A DNA stretch of 64,000 bases, taken from the NCBI RefSeq assembly GCF_030296835.1, contig NZ_AP027922.1, positions 3,410,001 to 3,474,000 on the forward strand, written 5' to 3'. Numbering within the stretch: position 1 is the first letter of the stretch; each line of letters starts with the position of its first letter. The stretch comes from Pseudoalteromonas sp. MM1 (lineage in GTDB: Bacteria > Pseudomonadota > Gammaproteobacteria > Enterobacterales > Alteromonadaceae). The notes under the pieces were generated by a model. It did no database searches, was not told where the DNA came from, and saw nothing but the letters and a program-made list of their open reading frames with translations. Made by a program: the position numbers and the translations under genes. Below are positions 16,604 to 25,053 of the stretch, in pieces.

Positions 16604-16912
16604 CTACTCAGCCGTACTTTGCTTACAAAACCATTCATAAAGTAACGTAATAATCGACTCAACTTTTGGGTCGATTAACGAATAATAAATAGTGTGCCCA
16701 TCACGACGAGTAGCCACTAGCTGCGCTTTACGTAAACTCGCTAAATGCTGAGACAAAGCAGACTGCGCCAGCGGAACACTTTGATTTAACTCACCCACAC
16801 TTTGCTCACCTTGCACTAAACTGCATAAAATCATTAAACGGTTTTTATTTGCCATTAATTTTAAAAATTGCTCTGCCTGCTGAGCGTTGACTGCAAGTTG
16901 TTCAATATTCAT
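16604..16912 (-). CDS. ArsR/SmtB family regulator of the sulfide-sensing BigR/SqrR/YgaV type
   Basis: A 102-residue winged-helix repressor (helix-turn-helix about 44-66, QSALSQHLASLRKAQLV). It has only two cysteines, Cys30 (in MILCSL) and Cys96 (in EWFCKQ), 66 residues apart. That is the spacing of the redox pair in BigR and SqrR, which form a polysulfide bridge when persulfides rise. It lacks the CxC metal site of ArsR or SmtB. It is divergent from a DUF2892 gene and a rhodanese gene, both sulfur-linked. Two matching operators lie between, so it probably represses them and itself. Confidence 0.88.
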   Translation of the reverse strand: MNIEQLAVNAQQAEQFLKLMANKNRLMILCSLVQGEQSVGELNQSVPLAQSALSQHLASLRKAQLVATRRDGHTIYYSLIDPKVESIITLLYEWFCKQSTAE

Positions 16913-16954
16913 TGTGATACTTATTTATTTTGCGTGTTTTAATTATAGACTTTT

Positions 16955-16999
16955 ACATTAGTAAGTTCTAATATAATTAACATTAGAAAAAACTAATAT
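16955..16999. promoter_or_regulatory. Twin operator for the ArsR-type regulator, overlapping the -10
   Basis: Two copies of ACATTAG-N6-CTAATAT at 16955-16974 and 16980-16999, each an inverted repeat ATTAG/CTAAT, start to start 25 bp apart. A perfect TATAAT (16972-16977) lies where they meet, so bound protein would block RNA polymerase. The second copy ends just before the AAGG ribosome site of the DUF2892 gene. Confidence 0.75.
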
Positions 17000-17011
17000 T
17001 AAGGTCAATTC

Positions 17012-17200
17012 ATGAAAATAAGTGACGCCATACTCTTAATTGGCGGTAGTGCCGTTACAATCTCAGTGCTTTTAAGCTACTTTGTTGATAGTAACTTTCA
17101 ATTTTTAACGTTATTTATTGGCGTTAACCTAGTGCAATCAGCTTTCACTAAATGGTGCCCGTTAATGTCTTTTTTGCGCAAAAGAGGATTTACAGACTAA
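17012..17200 (+). CDS. DUF2892 membrane protein (YgaP C-terminal type)
   Basis: A 62-residue inner-membrane protein with two hydrophobic segments (about 5-22 and 29-45) and the motif KWCPLMSFL near the end, as in the membrane part of E. coli YgaP. YgaP carries a rhodanese domain and this membrane domain in one chain; here they are separate genes in the opposite order. AAGG lies seven bases before the start. Its stop overlaps the next start (TAATG). Controlled by the twin operator. Confidence 0.85.
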   Translation: MKISDAILLIGGSAVTISVLLSYFVDSNFQFLTLFIGVNLVQSAFTKWCPLMSFLRKRGFTD

Positions 17201-17544
17201 TGCTTACTTCAATTCCTGATTTACTAAAAATTATCACACCTAACCAGCGCCGCATTGATGCAGCGCAAGCAAAGCAAGAGCTTGAGCAAAATAAAGGGCT
17301 GCTTATTGATGTGCGCGAACCTGCTGAGCATGCCAATGTAGCGGCGGTTGGAGCTATAAATATTCCACGCGGATTACTCGAAATGAAGCTAATGGAAATT
17401 GAAAAAGATGCAGGGCGCCCTATTTACTTACATTGTGCCAGCGGTGCCCGCGCCACCTTAGGTGCAGAAGCGCTCACCCGCGTAGGCTACGAAAACGTCA
17501 CGGTTATTACGTGTAATGCAACGCAAGTAAGTGAAGTTTTTTAA
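17200..17544 (+). CDS. Rhodanese-like sulfurtransferase
   Basis: A 114-residue single-domain rhodanese. Cys79 in the loop CASGAR is the persulfide-carrying catalytic cysteine, and LLIDVREPAEHAN (34-46) is the other family block. Start 17200 is chosen because it overlaps the preceding stop as TAATG and an AGAGGA site lies upstream; a longer frame from 17152 would overlap the DUF2892 gene in another frame. It likely moves sulfane sulfur in sulfide detoxification with the DUF2892 partner, under the ArsR-type repressor. Confidence 0.9.
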   Translation: MLTSIPDLLKIITPNQRRIDAAQAKQELEQNKGLLIDVREPAEHANVAAVGAINIPRGLLEMKLMEIEKDAGRPIYLHCASGARATLGAEALTRVGYENVTVITCNATQVSEVF

Positions 17545-17610
17545 TTGCTTCACAAAAAAGTAACCTAAATTGCCTACACTTTGCTTTTTACACTTTACAG
17601 GTACAAAGCA

Positions 17611-19389
17611 ATGGCGTTTACACGGAGAAGTTTTTTAAAAGCATCGGCAGCAGGGTTTGGCGCTGCCGTATTATCACTTGGTTTAACAGGTTGTAGGTTT
17701 GATGACGATGACGACATACCCGTTAGCTTTGATCACGGCGTTGCAAGCGGCGACCCGCTGAGCGATAGCTTAATTATTTGGACCCGTGTAACCCCACTTG
17801 ATGTAACAACTAAATCGTTAAAAGTACAGTGGCAAGCCGCCACCGATAAAAGTTTCACTAATATTGTGCACGATGGTGTAGCAAACATAAGTGATACCAC
17901 CGACTTTACCCTTAAAGTTGATTTACAAGGGCTCGATGCCAACACCGTTTATTACTATCGCTTTAATGCACACGGTAAAACCTCCCCTATTGGACAAGGT
18001 AAAACACTTCCTGTTGGTGAAATTGATAAGGTGAAATTAGCCGTTGTATCGTGCGCAAATTACCCTGCAGGATATTTTCATGTGTATGGCGAAATTGCAA
18101 AGCAAAGCGATTTGGATGCGGTACTGCACTTAGGTGATTACATATACGAATACAGTAATACAGGCTATGCAACCGAAGACGCAGCACAATTAGACCGACT
18201 CCTCCCCCTTGATAACAGTAGTGAAATTATAGCGCTTATCGATTACAGAAAACGCTATGCAAATTATCGCCTCGATACCGACTTACAAGCAGCCCATAGC
18301 CAGTGTGCATTTATAACAGTATGGGACGACCACGAAATTACCAACGACACATGGCGCGAGGGTGCAGAAAACCATAACGAGGGGGAAGGCGAGTTTAGTC
18401 AACGCAAGCTTAATGCGCTACAAGCTTACTTTGAGTGGATGCCAATTCGTAATGTAGCCGATAAAGAGCGTATTTACCGACGTTTTGAGTTTGGTAATTT
18501 AGTCTCTTTATACATGCTAGATACCCGCGTATTGGCCCGCGATGAGCAGCTTAACTATAGTGATTTTGATCTCACAACCCCTGCGGGGCAAAGCTCATTT
18601 GCCGCAGCAGTAAGCGCTAGCGACCGTGCATTATTAGGCAGTGAGCAACTTACTTGGCTTAGCGATGCAATCACTACATCAAGCACACAGTGGCAAGTAT
18701 TAGGGCAACAAGTACTGATGACAAAAATGCATTTACCTGTAGAAGTAATGCTGCTACTAGCCAGCTTACAAGCTACGCAGGCAAATGGTGGAGATCCAAG
18801 TGCTTTACTCGCACAGGCTAATGTATTATTTGCAGAGCTGGCGCAAATAAAAGGCCGTGTATTAGCGGGTGATCCAAGTGTAACTGAGGCAGAGCTTGCC
18901 CGTGTTCAAACCACCATACCGTATAACCTTGATGCGTGGGATGGCTACGCCTACGAGCGAGAAGTGTTATTAGGCACCGCTATTGCAACACAAAAAAACT
19001 TAGTAGTTTTAGCTGGAGATACCCATAACGGGTGGGCGGGACAACTTAAAACTGACGCCAGTAACCCTATTGCACCATCGCAAAATGCCGGGGTAGAATT
19101 TGCAACGGCATCAGTTTCATCGCCAGGACTTGAAGAGTACTTAGCGCTAAATACGCAAGATGCGCAAACCGTAGCGCAAATAGAGCAAGTAATTGCCTTG
19201 TTAATTGATGACCTTGCTTATAATAATTTAGTGGAGCGCGGCTATTTAACCGTTACATTTACACCAGAAAAAGCCAGTGCTAAGTGGAACTATATAAGCA
19301 CAATTAAAGCCCGCGAATATCAGGTTATTGAAAGCCGTAGCAAAGAGCTAAGTATGCTTGCGGGCCAAGCTAAATTACAAAACGCTTAA
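17611..19389 (+). CDS. phoD: PhoD-like alkaline phosphatase, Tat-exported probable lipoprotein
   Basis: A 592-residue phosphodiesterase/phosphatase of the PhoD family. The Tat signal is RRSFLK (residues 5-10) followed by a hydrophobic stretch and LTGC, a lipobox, so it may be lipid-anchored after folded export. An Asp-rich DDDDD run follows. An Ig-like N-terminal domain (about 36-145) precedes the metal site: HLGDYIYEY, WDDHEITNDTW and VVLAGDTHNGW. The start at 17611 puts the twin arginines at the N-terminus; the frame opens further at a TTG (17581) but that would bury them. It follows the rhodanese gene by 66 bases. Its stop overlaps the end of the convergent PH-domain gene by four bases. 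No Pho box was recognised. Confidence 0.93.
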   Translation: MAFTRRSFLKASAAGFGAAVLSLGLTGCRFDDDDDIPVSFDHGVASGDPLSDSLIIWTRVTPLDVTTKSLKVQWQAATDKSFTNIVHDGVANISDTTDFTLKVDLQGLDANTVYYYRFNAHGKTSPIGQGKTLPVGEIDKVKLAVVSCANYPAGYFHVYGEIAKQSDLDAVLHLGDYIYEYSNTGYATEDAAQLDRLLPLDNSSEIIALIDYRKRYANYRLDTDLQAAHSQCAFITVWDDHEITNDTWREGAENHNEGEGEFSQRKLNALQAYFEWMPIRNVADKERIYRRFEFGNLVSLYMLDTRVLARDEQLNYSDFDLTTPAGQSSFAAAVSASDRALLGSEQLTWLSDAITTSSTQWQVLGQQVLMTKMHLPVEVMLLLASLQATQANGGDPSALLAQANVLFAELAQIKGRVLAGDPSVTEAELARVQTTIPYNLDAWDGYAYEREVLLGTAIATQKNLVVLAGDTHNGWAGQLKTDASNPIAPSQNAGVEFATASVSSPGLEEYLALNTQDAQTVAQIEQVIALLIDDLAYNNLVERGYLTVTFTPEKASAKWNYISTIKAREYQVIESRSKELSMLAGQAKLQNA

Positions 19390-19925
19390 CGCTTCGCCTC
19401 TAAAGCAGCCAAACGCGTATCTATGCGCTCTACTACCTCAACTAAGCGAGCAAGTAATGCTTGGTTGAGGTGATCTTCAGCCAGCTCTTGTACTTTAGGG
19501 ACTTGCGCAACTAAGTTATCTTTTTGCTCAAGTATGGCTTCTCTAAACTCACTGGCATTTTCAACACCAAGTAATGACACCAATGCACCATGGCCAGATT
19601 GCCCTGCAGTTTCAAAGCTTAACCGGTATAAGCCAAATAAGCGCATCAGCGGTCCTTGGCTCAGCCCCACATCGGTTATTTTTTCAAGTGGTATCGATTT
19701 TTCTTCTTTAAATAATATGCCACGTTTAACTACCAGCTTTTGCGTGAGTAGCTGCGCCGACATAGCCGCTAAAATTTTACCTGCCACCAGCCACACAACA
19801 AATAACACCACAGGGATTAGCGGAATAGTCACCAAGGCTATGGCGCTAAAAAAGCATGCCATGGTCATCCAGTACTGCTTAACTTTAGGATCAAAGTTGG
19901 CACTTTTTAAAATAGGGTTACTCAT
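19386..19925 (-). CDS. PH domain-containing membrane protein (YdbS/bPH2 type)
   Basis: A 179-residue inner-membrane protein. Two hydrophobic segments (about 20-36 and 38-60) are followed by a bacterial PH domain with LVVKRGILFKEEKSIPLEKITDVGL and LSFETAGQ, the signatures of the family. A helical tail (about 125-179, VVERIDTRLAALEAKR) looks coiled. The function of these proteins is not established. It is convergent with phoD, and its promoter region faces that of the MipA gene. Confidence 0.85.
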   Translation of the reverse strand: MSNPILKSANFDPKVKQYWMTMACFFSAIALVTIPLIPVVLFVVWLVAGKILAAMSAQLLTQKLVVKRGILFKEEKSIPLEKITDVGLSQGPLMRLFGLYRLSFETAGQSGHGALVSLLGVENASEFREAILEQKDNLVAQVPKVQELAEDHLNQALLARLVEVVERIDTRLAALEAKR

Positions 19926-19976
19926 TGGTTATCCTCATACCCACTTTATTAATCTAATCAAACGTGTGCCTTTATT

Positions 19977-20148
19977 TATTGAGACAGTTAAACACGCTCG
20001 CTGTATTTAACTTACGTGATCAACGGCTTCAATACAATTTAGCCACTTACATTCAAATAAACTTTCACACATTCTATTACAAACACCAACAGTAAATATA
20101 GCTACACTAAAGCCTATTAGTTTTGAGATGCACTTTAATTGTCTCAGT
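19977..20148. promoter_or_regulatory. TGTCTCA motif in both divergent leaders (possible shared operator)
   Basis: TGTCTCA occurs on the minus strand at 19980-19986, upstream of the PH-domain gene, and on the plus strand near 20138-20144, upstream of the MipA gene. Both continue as TCA-N-TAA-N-T. The 262-base gap has no other feature I can name. Confidence 0.25.
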
Positions 20149-20187
20149 AATTTATCGTTTTTACTTATTTAACACCTAAGGCTTTTA

Positions 20188-20937
20188 ATGAACACTTATA
20201 TTAAAAACTCAATACGGATATTAATTAGCACTCTTACGCTATGCAGTATTGCTGCTCAGGCTGAGTCGCAGTTTTCATTAGGGGGCGGCGTTATTTCTAC
20301 CAGCTCTCCTTATGCCGGAACCGACAGTGAAACACTTTTTTTACCTATCATTACCTACGAAGGTGAAAGACTTAGTTTTAGAGGTTTGTCACTTGATTAT
20401 AAATTAGTGGAGGAGCAAGGTTTTAATTGGTCATTAGTTTTAGAGCCAGGCGATAACTTTGATACCTCTGATTCAGACCTTGCAGCTATTAAAGCCTTAG
20501 ACGACAGAAAACTGTCTCTTTATGCTGGCACTAAGGTTAGCTACTATGCGGGTTTTGGTAAAATAAGCGCCAGTGCTACTCATGATGTAATAGGCCACGG
20601 TAATGGCGCTAAATTTAAAACTAATTACAGTTACCCTATTAAGTTATCTAAGCAATTAATGCTTATTCCTTCTGTGGGTGTTGAGCTAAATAGCAGTGAT
20701 GTATCTAACTATTATTATGGTGTAGCACCCGGTGAATCTAGCACCTATGCGCCTTACGAACTTGGTTCTACAGTAAACTACAATGCGGGTTTATTTTTAA
20801 TGTATTACATTAATAAAAACTGGAACGTAAACGCTATGGTTAACTATCAACAGCTCGACTCTGACATTGAAGACTCACCTATTATTGATACCGATAACAC
20901 CACTACCGTTATGATGTCGGTTAACTATCGTTTTTAA
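20188..20937 (+). CDS. MipA/OmpV family outer-membrane protein
   Basis: A 249-residue beta-barrel. The signal peptide ends AAQA near residue 25, followed by ESQFSLGGGVISTSSPYAGTDS, the family opening in which the protein meets the outer membrane. The end is VMMSVNYRF with a terminal Phe, as needed for barrel assembly. MipA in E. coli scaffolds peptidoglycan enzymes; other members are inducible porins, so the role here is open. A strong hairpin lies directly after the stop. Confidence 0.9.
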   Translation: MNTYIKNSIRILISTLTLCSIAAQAESQFSLGGGVISTSSPYAGTDSETLFLPIITYEGERLSFRGLSLDYKLVEEQGFNWSLVLEPGDNFDTSDSDLAAIKALDDRKLSLYAGTKVSYYAGFGKISASATHDVIGHGNGAKFKTNYSYPIKLSKQLMLIPSVGVELNSSDVSNYYYGVAPGESSTYAPYELGSTVNYNAGLFLMYYINKNWNVNAMVNYQQLDSDIEDSPIIDTDNTTTVMMSVNYRF

Positions 20938-20938
20938 T

Positions 20939-20975
20939 ATTATTAGCGTGTGACAAATTATCACACGCTAATAAT
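20939..20975. terminator. Bidirectional terminator overlapping the end of the LysE gene
   Basis: A 15-bp perfect stem (20939-20953 with 20961-20975, loop CAAATTA). It serves the MipA gene on the plus strand and the LysE gene on the minus strand. The right arm is the last five codons of the LysE gene. Confidence 0.7.
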
Positions 20976-21578
20976 TACTTTAACAGCAAGGGCAATAAAT
21001 ATAATTCCCAATATTTTATCAAGCCATGGGTTTTGCTTGGTAAAACCAAAGCGGTTTTTTGAAACCTCTGTCAGTAACGCCACCAGTAAATACCAGCCGG
21101 TATCAATTACAAATACCGTTAAGCACATAATAATACCAATGCTTAAAGTAAGGTTTTGAGGGTCAATAAACTGTGAGAACAAGGCTAAAAAGAAAATAGC
21201 GAGTTTTGGGTTTAAAAATGCAATGGCAAAGCCATCTTGTAATGCTTTAGCTGCACTTGCCTCACTTTTTTGTACTTCAAGTTCGTTGTTACTTGGTTTT
21301 GCTAGCAATATTTTTATGCCTAAATACGCCAAATAGGCCGCTCCTAAGTAAACGAGTATTTGATAAACAGTTGGAAACTGCGTCATTAAAGCGCCTAACC
21401 CTAATAACGATGCTCCGGCATACAAGCCAACACCGGTACCATGGCTGAGCGCGGCAAGCATACCATTTTTCATATTGCCGTTAAGTGAATGCTTTAAAAC
21501 CACCGCCAAACTTGGCCCTGGCGACATTGCGCCCATCATGCAAATAGCCGCTAGGCTTAACCATACTGAAAATGTCAT
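20961..21578 (-). CDS. LysE/RhtB family amino acid exporter
   Basis: A 205-residue inner-membrane exporter with six hydrophobic segments. The family block AAICMMGAMSPGPSLAVVLKHSL (about 10-32) includes SPGP, and GVGLYAG and FLNPKLAIFF are also typical. The last codons form one arm of a bidirectional terminator. It starts immediately after the stop of the DUF4177-like gene (TAAATG), so the two are an operon. The exported amino acid cannot be told from sequence. Confidence 0.93.
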   Translation of the reverse strand: MTFSVWLSLAAICMMGAMSPGPSLAVVLKHSLNGNMKNGMLAALSHGTGVGLYAGASLLGLGALMTQFPTVYQILVYLGAAYLAYLGIKILLAKPSNNELEVQKSEASAAKALQDGFAIAFLNPKLAIFFLALFSQFIDPQNLTLSIGIIMCLTVFVIDTGWYLLVALLTEVSKNRFGFTKQNPWLDKILGIIFIALAVKVIISV

Positions 21579-21761
21579 TTAAAGCTCGTCAGTTTCAATA
21601 AGTAACGTATAACCGTGCACTTGCCCATAAAAGCCTGTCAATGGCACTGCGTTTATTACTTTCCAGCCATCTTGGTTTAATTCCTGTATGCGATCATTTA
21701 GTGCAGCTATATCTACGCCACCCAAAAAACGGGTCTTTCTAAATTCGATTACTTTTTGCAT
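21579..21761 (-). CDS. Small DUF4177-like protein
   Basis: A 60-residue soluble protein, MQKVIEFRKTRFLGG..., with the pattern of DUF4177: an N-terminal strand, a helix DIAALNDRIQELNQDGWKVI and two closing strands. The function is unknown. It is translationally linked to the LysE gene. Its promoter region holds copy 2 of the dispersed repeat. Confidence 0.75.
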   Translation of the reverse strand: MQKVIEFRKTRFLGGVDIAALNDRIQELNQDGWKVINAVPLTGFYGQVHGYTLLIETDEL

Positions 21762-21780
21762 TTTAATCCTTGTGTATTTT

Positions 21781-21942
21781 ATACCAATTCGCTTATTTAA
21801 GTGATCTTTTTTGAGGACGGAAAAACGTGTTGATAGCTAGGCGAAAAATTCGCTATTTAGTTGTTCTAAATGAGAATTTTTTAACGCAGGTAGCGACACG
21901 TTTAAGCCCGCAAAATGATTAAGTAATATTGCGGATTGGTAT
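21781..21942 (+). repeat. Dispersed ~160-bp repeat, copy 2 (best-preserved ends)
   Basis: Begins ATACCAATTCGCTTA and ends GCGGATTGGTAT, so the first and last eight bases are perfect inverted repeats. The interior carries AATTCGCTATTTAGTTGTTCTAAA and TTTTTTAACGCAG shared with copies 1 and 3. It fills the gap between the DUF4177-like gene and the DUF3224 gene; its last base is also the last base of the DUF3224 stop codon. Confidence 0.85.
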
Positions 21943-22340
21943 TATAAGGTGTATTCAAAATCGTAGTAGTGAATCCCTTGCTCAATACGTATTTTCATAC
22001 TGCCCGTTAACCCTTCTAGCTCATGAGTGCCTGAATCGGGAATGACATTTAAAATTAGGCTATCTTGGCCTTTATCCATAGTACCAAAATGCTGTAATAC
22101 AAAGCTGCCTTTTTTACCTTCAAGCTCGCCAGTTACTTGCTCTATAGCAACATAACCGGCACTGCCTTGTGTAGGAGTCATGGCGCTTAGCATTTCGCCT
22201 TGGCTGGTGGCATTTAAGCTACCTTTAAAAGTTTTATCTATCGACATACGCCCTAAATTAACGCCATTTTGGCCACTTGCGTAGCCTTCTATAGGGGCTA
22301 GATTTACATTAAACTCTCCACTTACGGTTGCAGTAGTCAT
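21942..22340 (-). CDS. DUF3224 family protein
   Basis: A 132-residue protein with no signal peptide. The blocks GRMSIDKTFKGSLNATSQGEML, GYVAIEQVTGELEGKKGSFVLQH and IPDSGTHELEGLTGSMKI identify DUF3224, a predicted small beta-barrel of the allene oxide cyclase type. The role is unknown. The stop codon abuts the repeat at 21781-21942. It is divergent from the exporter gene at 22432. Confidence 0.88.
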   Translation of the reverse strand: MTTATVSGEFNVNLAPIEGYASGQNGVNLGRMSIDKTFKGSLNATSQGEMLSAMTPTQGSAGYVAIEQVTGELEGKKGSFVLQHFGTMDKGQDSLILNVIPDSGTHELEGLTGSMKIRIEQGIHYYDFEYTL

Positions 22341-22431
22341 AACGATTCCTTATTGATGCTAATGTTTAAAAGTATTGATTTTTATTATCTTAGTGCCATA
22401 TCTATACCTTAACCTTTAAAAAGAATCCACT

Positions 22432-24210
22432 ATGTCAAAAACAACACCTAAGCCCGAAAAAGCCGCCTTTAGTAGTTTATTACCTATTTTTGCGTTTATT
22501 AAACCGTATAAATGGATGGTAGTAGCGGCGCTTGCTGCCCTTTTAGTCACAGCAGGTGTTAACTTATCATTAGGGCAAGGCGTTAAATTTGTCATAGATC
22601 ATGGTTTTATTGCAGGCTCTCAAGCCCAGTTACAACAGGCTGTATTGGTGCTTATTGGTTTAATTAGTTTATTGGCCGTGGGCACGTTTAGCCGCTTTTA
22701 TTTAATGTCGTGGATTGGCGAACGCGTTAGTAACGATATTCGTAAAGCCGTGTTTAATCGCATTGTTACCTTGCACCCAAGCTACTTTGAAGAAAACCGC
22801 AGTGGCGAGCTTATGTCGCGTTTAACAACCGACACCACCTTATTGCAATCGATTATTGGCTCATCGTTTTCAATGGCGCTGCGTAGCGCATTAATGTTGG
22901 TCGGCGGCTTAGTAATGCTGTTAGTGACTAACTTAAAGCTTACGCTCGTAGTGGTTGCTTGTGTGCCACTAGTATTAGTGCCGATGATGGTATTTGGCAA
23001 AAAGGTGCGAAAACTTGCAAGTTCTAGCCAAGATGCAATAGCCGATATAAGCACCTATGCCGGCGAGATCATACAAAATATTAAGGTAGTACAAAGCTAT
23101 AGCCACGAACAGCGTGAGCAACACGCCTTTGCTCAAGAAACAGAAAAAGCCTTTAACGTTGCCAAAAGCCGTATTAAGCAGCGCTCTTTTTTAATTGCCG
23201 CGGTAATATTTTTAACCTTTAGTGCGATTAGCGTTATGCTCTGGGTAGGCGGTAGTGACGTATTAGCAGGTACAATGACTGGCGGTGAGCTAGGAGCATT
23301 TGTGTTTTACGCCATTATGGTGGCCATGTCGGTGGCAACCGTTGCAGAGGTTTACGGCGAGCTACAACGAGCTGCTGGGGCGGCAGCGCGCTTACTAGAG
23401 CTACTTGCAGTTAAAAGTGAAATAGAAAACCCTGTCACTCCACAAGACGAAAAGCTATTAATAAAGACTGACAGCCCCGCCATTTCACTTGAAAATATTA
23501 GCTTCAACTACCCATCTCGCCCCGACGTAAGCGCGCTTAACAAAATAAGCTTAACTATAGAGCAAGGCAAAACCGTTGCCATTGTAGGCCCCTCTGGCGC
23601 AGGTAAAACTACGTTATTTGAATTACTACAGCGCTTTTACGACCCAGCTCATGGCGCGATTAAATTTCATGACGTAAATATTAAAGACATATCGCTTACC
23701 ACCCTGAGGAACAAAATGGGCACGGTGGCACAAAACCCTATTTTATTTAGCTCAGATGTAATGCATAACATTCGTTACGGCAACCCAAACGCCACTGACG
23801 AGCAAGTTTATGCCGCGGCAAAACATGCCCATGCTGATGAATTTATTAAACAATTACCACAAGGCTATAACAGCTTTTTAGGTGAGCAAGGCGTAAGGCT
23901 TTCGGGTGGGCAAAAGCAGCGTATTGTATTGGCACGCGCTATTTTAAAAGACCCAGAAATACTGCTTTTAGATGAAGCAACCAGTGCACTCGATGCGCAA
24001 AGTGAGCACCACGTACAAGCCGCGCTTGAGCATTTAATGCAAAATAGAACAACGTTAATTATTGCCCATAGACTGGCCACGGTTAAACATGCTGATGTGA
24101 TCGTAGTAATGGAAAATGGAGAAATAAAAGCAACGGGCACCCACCAAGAATTAGTGGAAAGTAACCCGCTGTATCAAAAGCTGTGTGAATTACAGTTTAA
24201 TAAGGATTAA
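22432..24210 (+). CDS. ABC exporter, MsbA-like (membrane and ATPase domains in one chain)
   Basis: A 592-residue half-transporter of the ABCB type. Six membrane segments (about 28-300) are followed by an ATPase domain with Walker A GPSGAGKTT (about 385-393), Q-loop, signature RLSGGQKQR, Walker B LLLDEATSALD and the switch HRLAT. It must dimerise. It resembles the exporter group annotated as MsbA/LmrA-like; there is no neighbouring lpxK, so it is probably not the essential lipid A flippase and its substrate is open. It ends four bases into the convergent OmpA-like gene. Confidence 0.93.
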   Translation: MSKTTPKPEKAAFSSLLPIFAFIKPYKWMVVAALAALLVTAGVNLSLGQGVKFVIDHGFIAGSQAQLQQAVLVLIGLISLLAVGTFSRFYLMSWIGERVSNDIRKAVFNRIVTLHPSYFEENRSGELMSRLTTDTTLLQSIIGSSFSMALRSALMLVGGLVMLLVTNLKLTLVVVACVPLVLVPMMVFGKKVRKLASSSQDAIADISTYAGEIIQNIKVVQSYSHEQREQHAFAQETEKAFNVAKSRIKQRSFLIAAVIFLTFSAISVMLWVGGSDVLAGTMTGGELGAFVFYAIMVAMSVATVAEVYGELQRAAGAAARLLELLAVKSEIENPVTPQDEKLLIKTDSPAISLENISFNYPSRPDVSALNKISLTIEQGKTVAIVGPSGAGKTTLFELLQRFYDPAHGAIKFHDVNIKDISLTTLRNKMGTVAQNPILFSSDVMHNIRYGNPNATDEQVYAAAKHAHADEFIKQLPQGYNSFLGEQGVRLSGGQKQRIVLARAILKDPEILLLDEATSALDAQSEHHVQAALEHLMQNRTTLIIAHRLATVKHADVIVVMENGEIKATGTHQELVESNPLYQKLCELQFNKD

Positions 24211-24839
24211 CTTTCTGTGTTTGGCACTATTTGAATTTCTACACGGCGGTTTTGAGCACGGCCGTTGGCGCTATCGTTAGTGGCTATTGGGCGGGTTTCG
24301 CCGAAGCCTGTAGTGCTAATACGTGCAGCCATAATTTGCTGGTTCACTAAGTAATTTTTAACGCTTTGCGCACGCTCACGCGATAGGTTCATATTGTAGC
24401 TGTCTTTACCTGTGCTATCTGTGTGGCCTTCCACGCTTAGGTAGGTTTTTTCGTACTTGTTCATTACTTTAGCAATAGCGTTTAGGGTATCGTTAAAACC
24501 TGATGAAATATAAGATTGGTCTGTCGCAAAGGTAATGTTAGATGGCATAACTAAACGTAAGTTATCGCCTTCACGTACAACTTCAACCCCAGAGCCTGCT
24601 AGTTCATCACGAAACGCTTCTTCTTGCTTATCCATGTAATCACCTACAGCTGCACCGGCTAGTGCGCCAATAGCAGCACCAATAAATATACGCTTGTCTT
24701 TATGATTACCCGTTGCTTTACCTAATACGCCACCCGCGGCTGCACCAATTGCGGCACCTTTGCCTGTATTGTTCATTTCGCAACCACTTAGCAATACAGC
24801 TACTACGGTTACGCTTAAAAGTGATTTAGTTAAAGTCAT
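24207..24839 (-). CDS. OmpA family lipoprotein with glycine-zipper segment (YiaD-like)
   Basis: A 210-residue lipoprotein: signal peptide with lipobox LLSGC (Cys20), then a glycine zipper (about 29-70, AAIGAAAGGVLG and GAAIGALAGAAVGDYM), then the OmpA peptidoglycan-binding domain (about 100-205) with YLSVEGHTDSTG, NLSRERAQSVKNYL and NRRVEI. Asp in GHTD and Arg in NRRVE are the residues that hold diaminopimelate in the family. It probably ties the outer membrane to the cell wall. Confidence 0.93.
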   Translation of the reverse strand: MTLTKSLLSVTVVAVLLSGCEMNNTGKGAAIGAAAGGVLGKATGNHKDKRIFIGAAIGALAGAAVGDYMDKQEEAFRDELAGSGVEVVREGDNLRLVMPSNITFATDQSYISSGFNDTLNAIAKVMNKYEKTYLSVEGHTDSTGKDSYNMNLSRERAQSVKNYLVNQQIMAARISTTGFGETRPIATNDSANGRAQNRRVEIQIVPNTES

Positions 24840-24927
24840 GTGATGTCCTATTCATTAAGAATTATAAAGCGAGTATGCAAATACATGTATGAACAAACTA
24901 TGAAGAGCATGTTAAAAGCAGTTCGCT

Positions 24928-24963
24928 TTATACCAATCCACTTAATTAAGTGGATTGGTATAA
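24928..24963. repeat. 36-bp perfect palindrome made of the dispersed repeat ends
   Basis: Each 18-bp arm reads TTATACCAATCCACTTAA and its complement, with no loop. The outer part ATACCAAT/ATTGGTAT equals the ends of copy 2 of the dispersed repeat and the inner part resembles its first bases. It looks like a repeat from which the whole centre was lost. It lies between the OmpA-like gene and chrA, where it may also form a hairpin in RNA. Confidence 0.9.
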
Positions 24964-25053
24964 CTTGTAGATTACGAATTAATGTATGCATTTAATAAAA
25001 GTGTCATACTCCTTTGTGACAATTTAATGAACCTTAAGGAGGATATGAGCTCA

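Noticed and set aside
17545..17610. phoD as a third gene of the sulfide operon
   Set aside because: It is 66 bases downstream with unrelated function; co-transcription is possible but nothing in the sequence supports a shared role.
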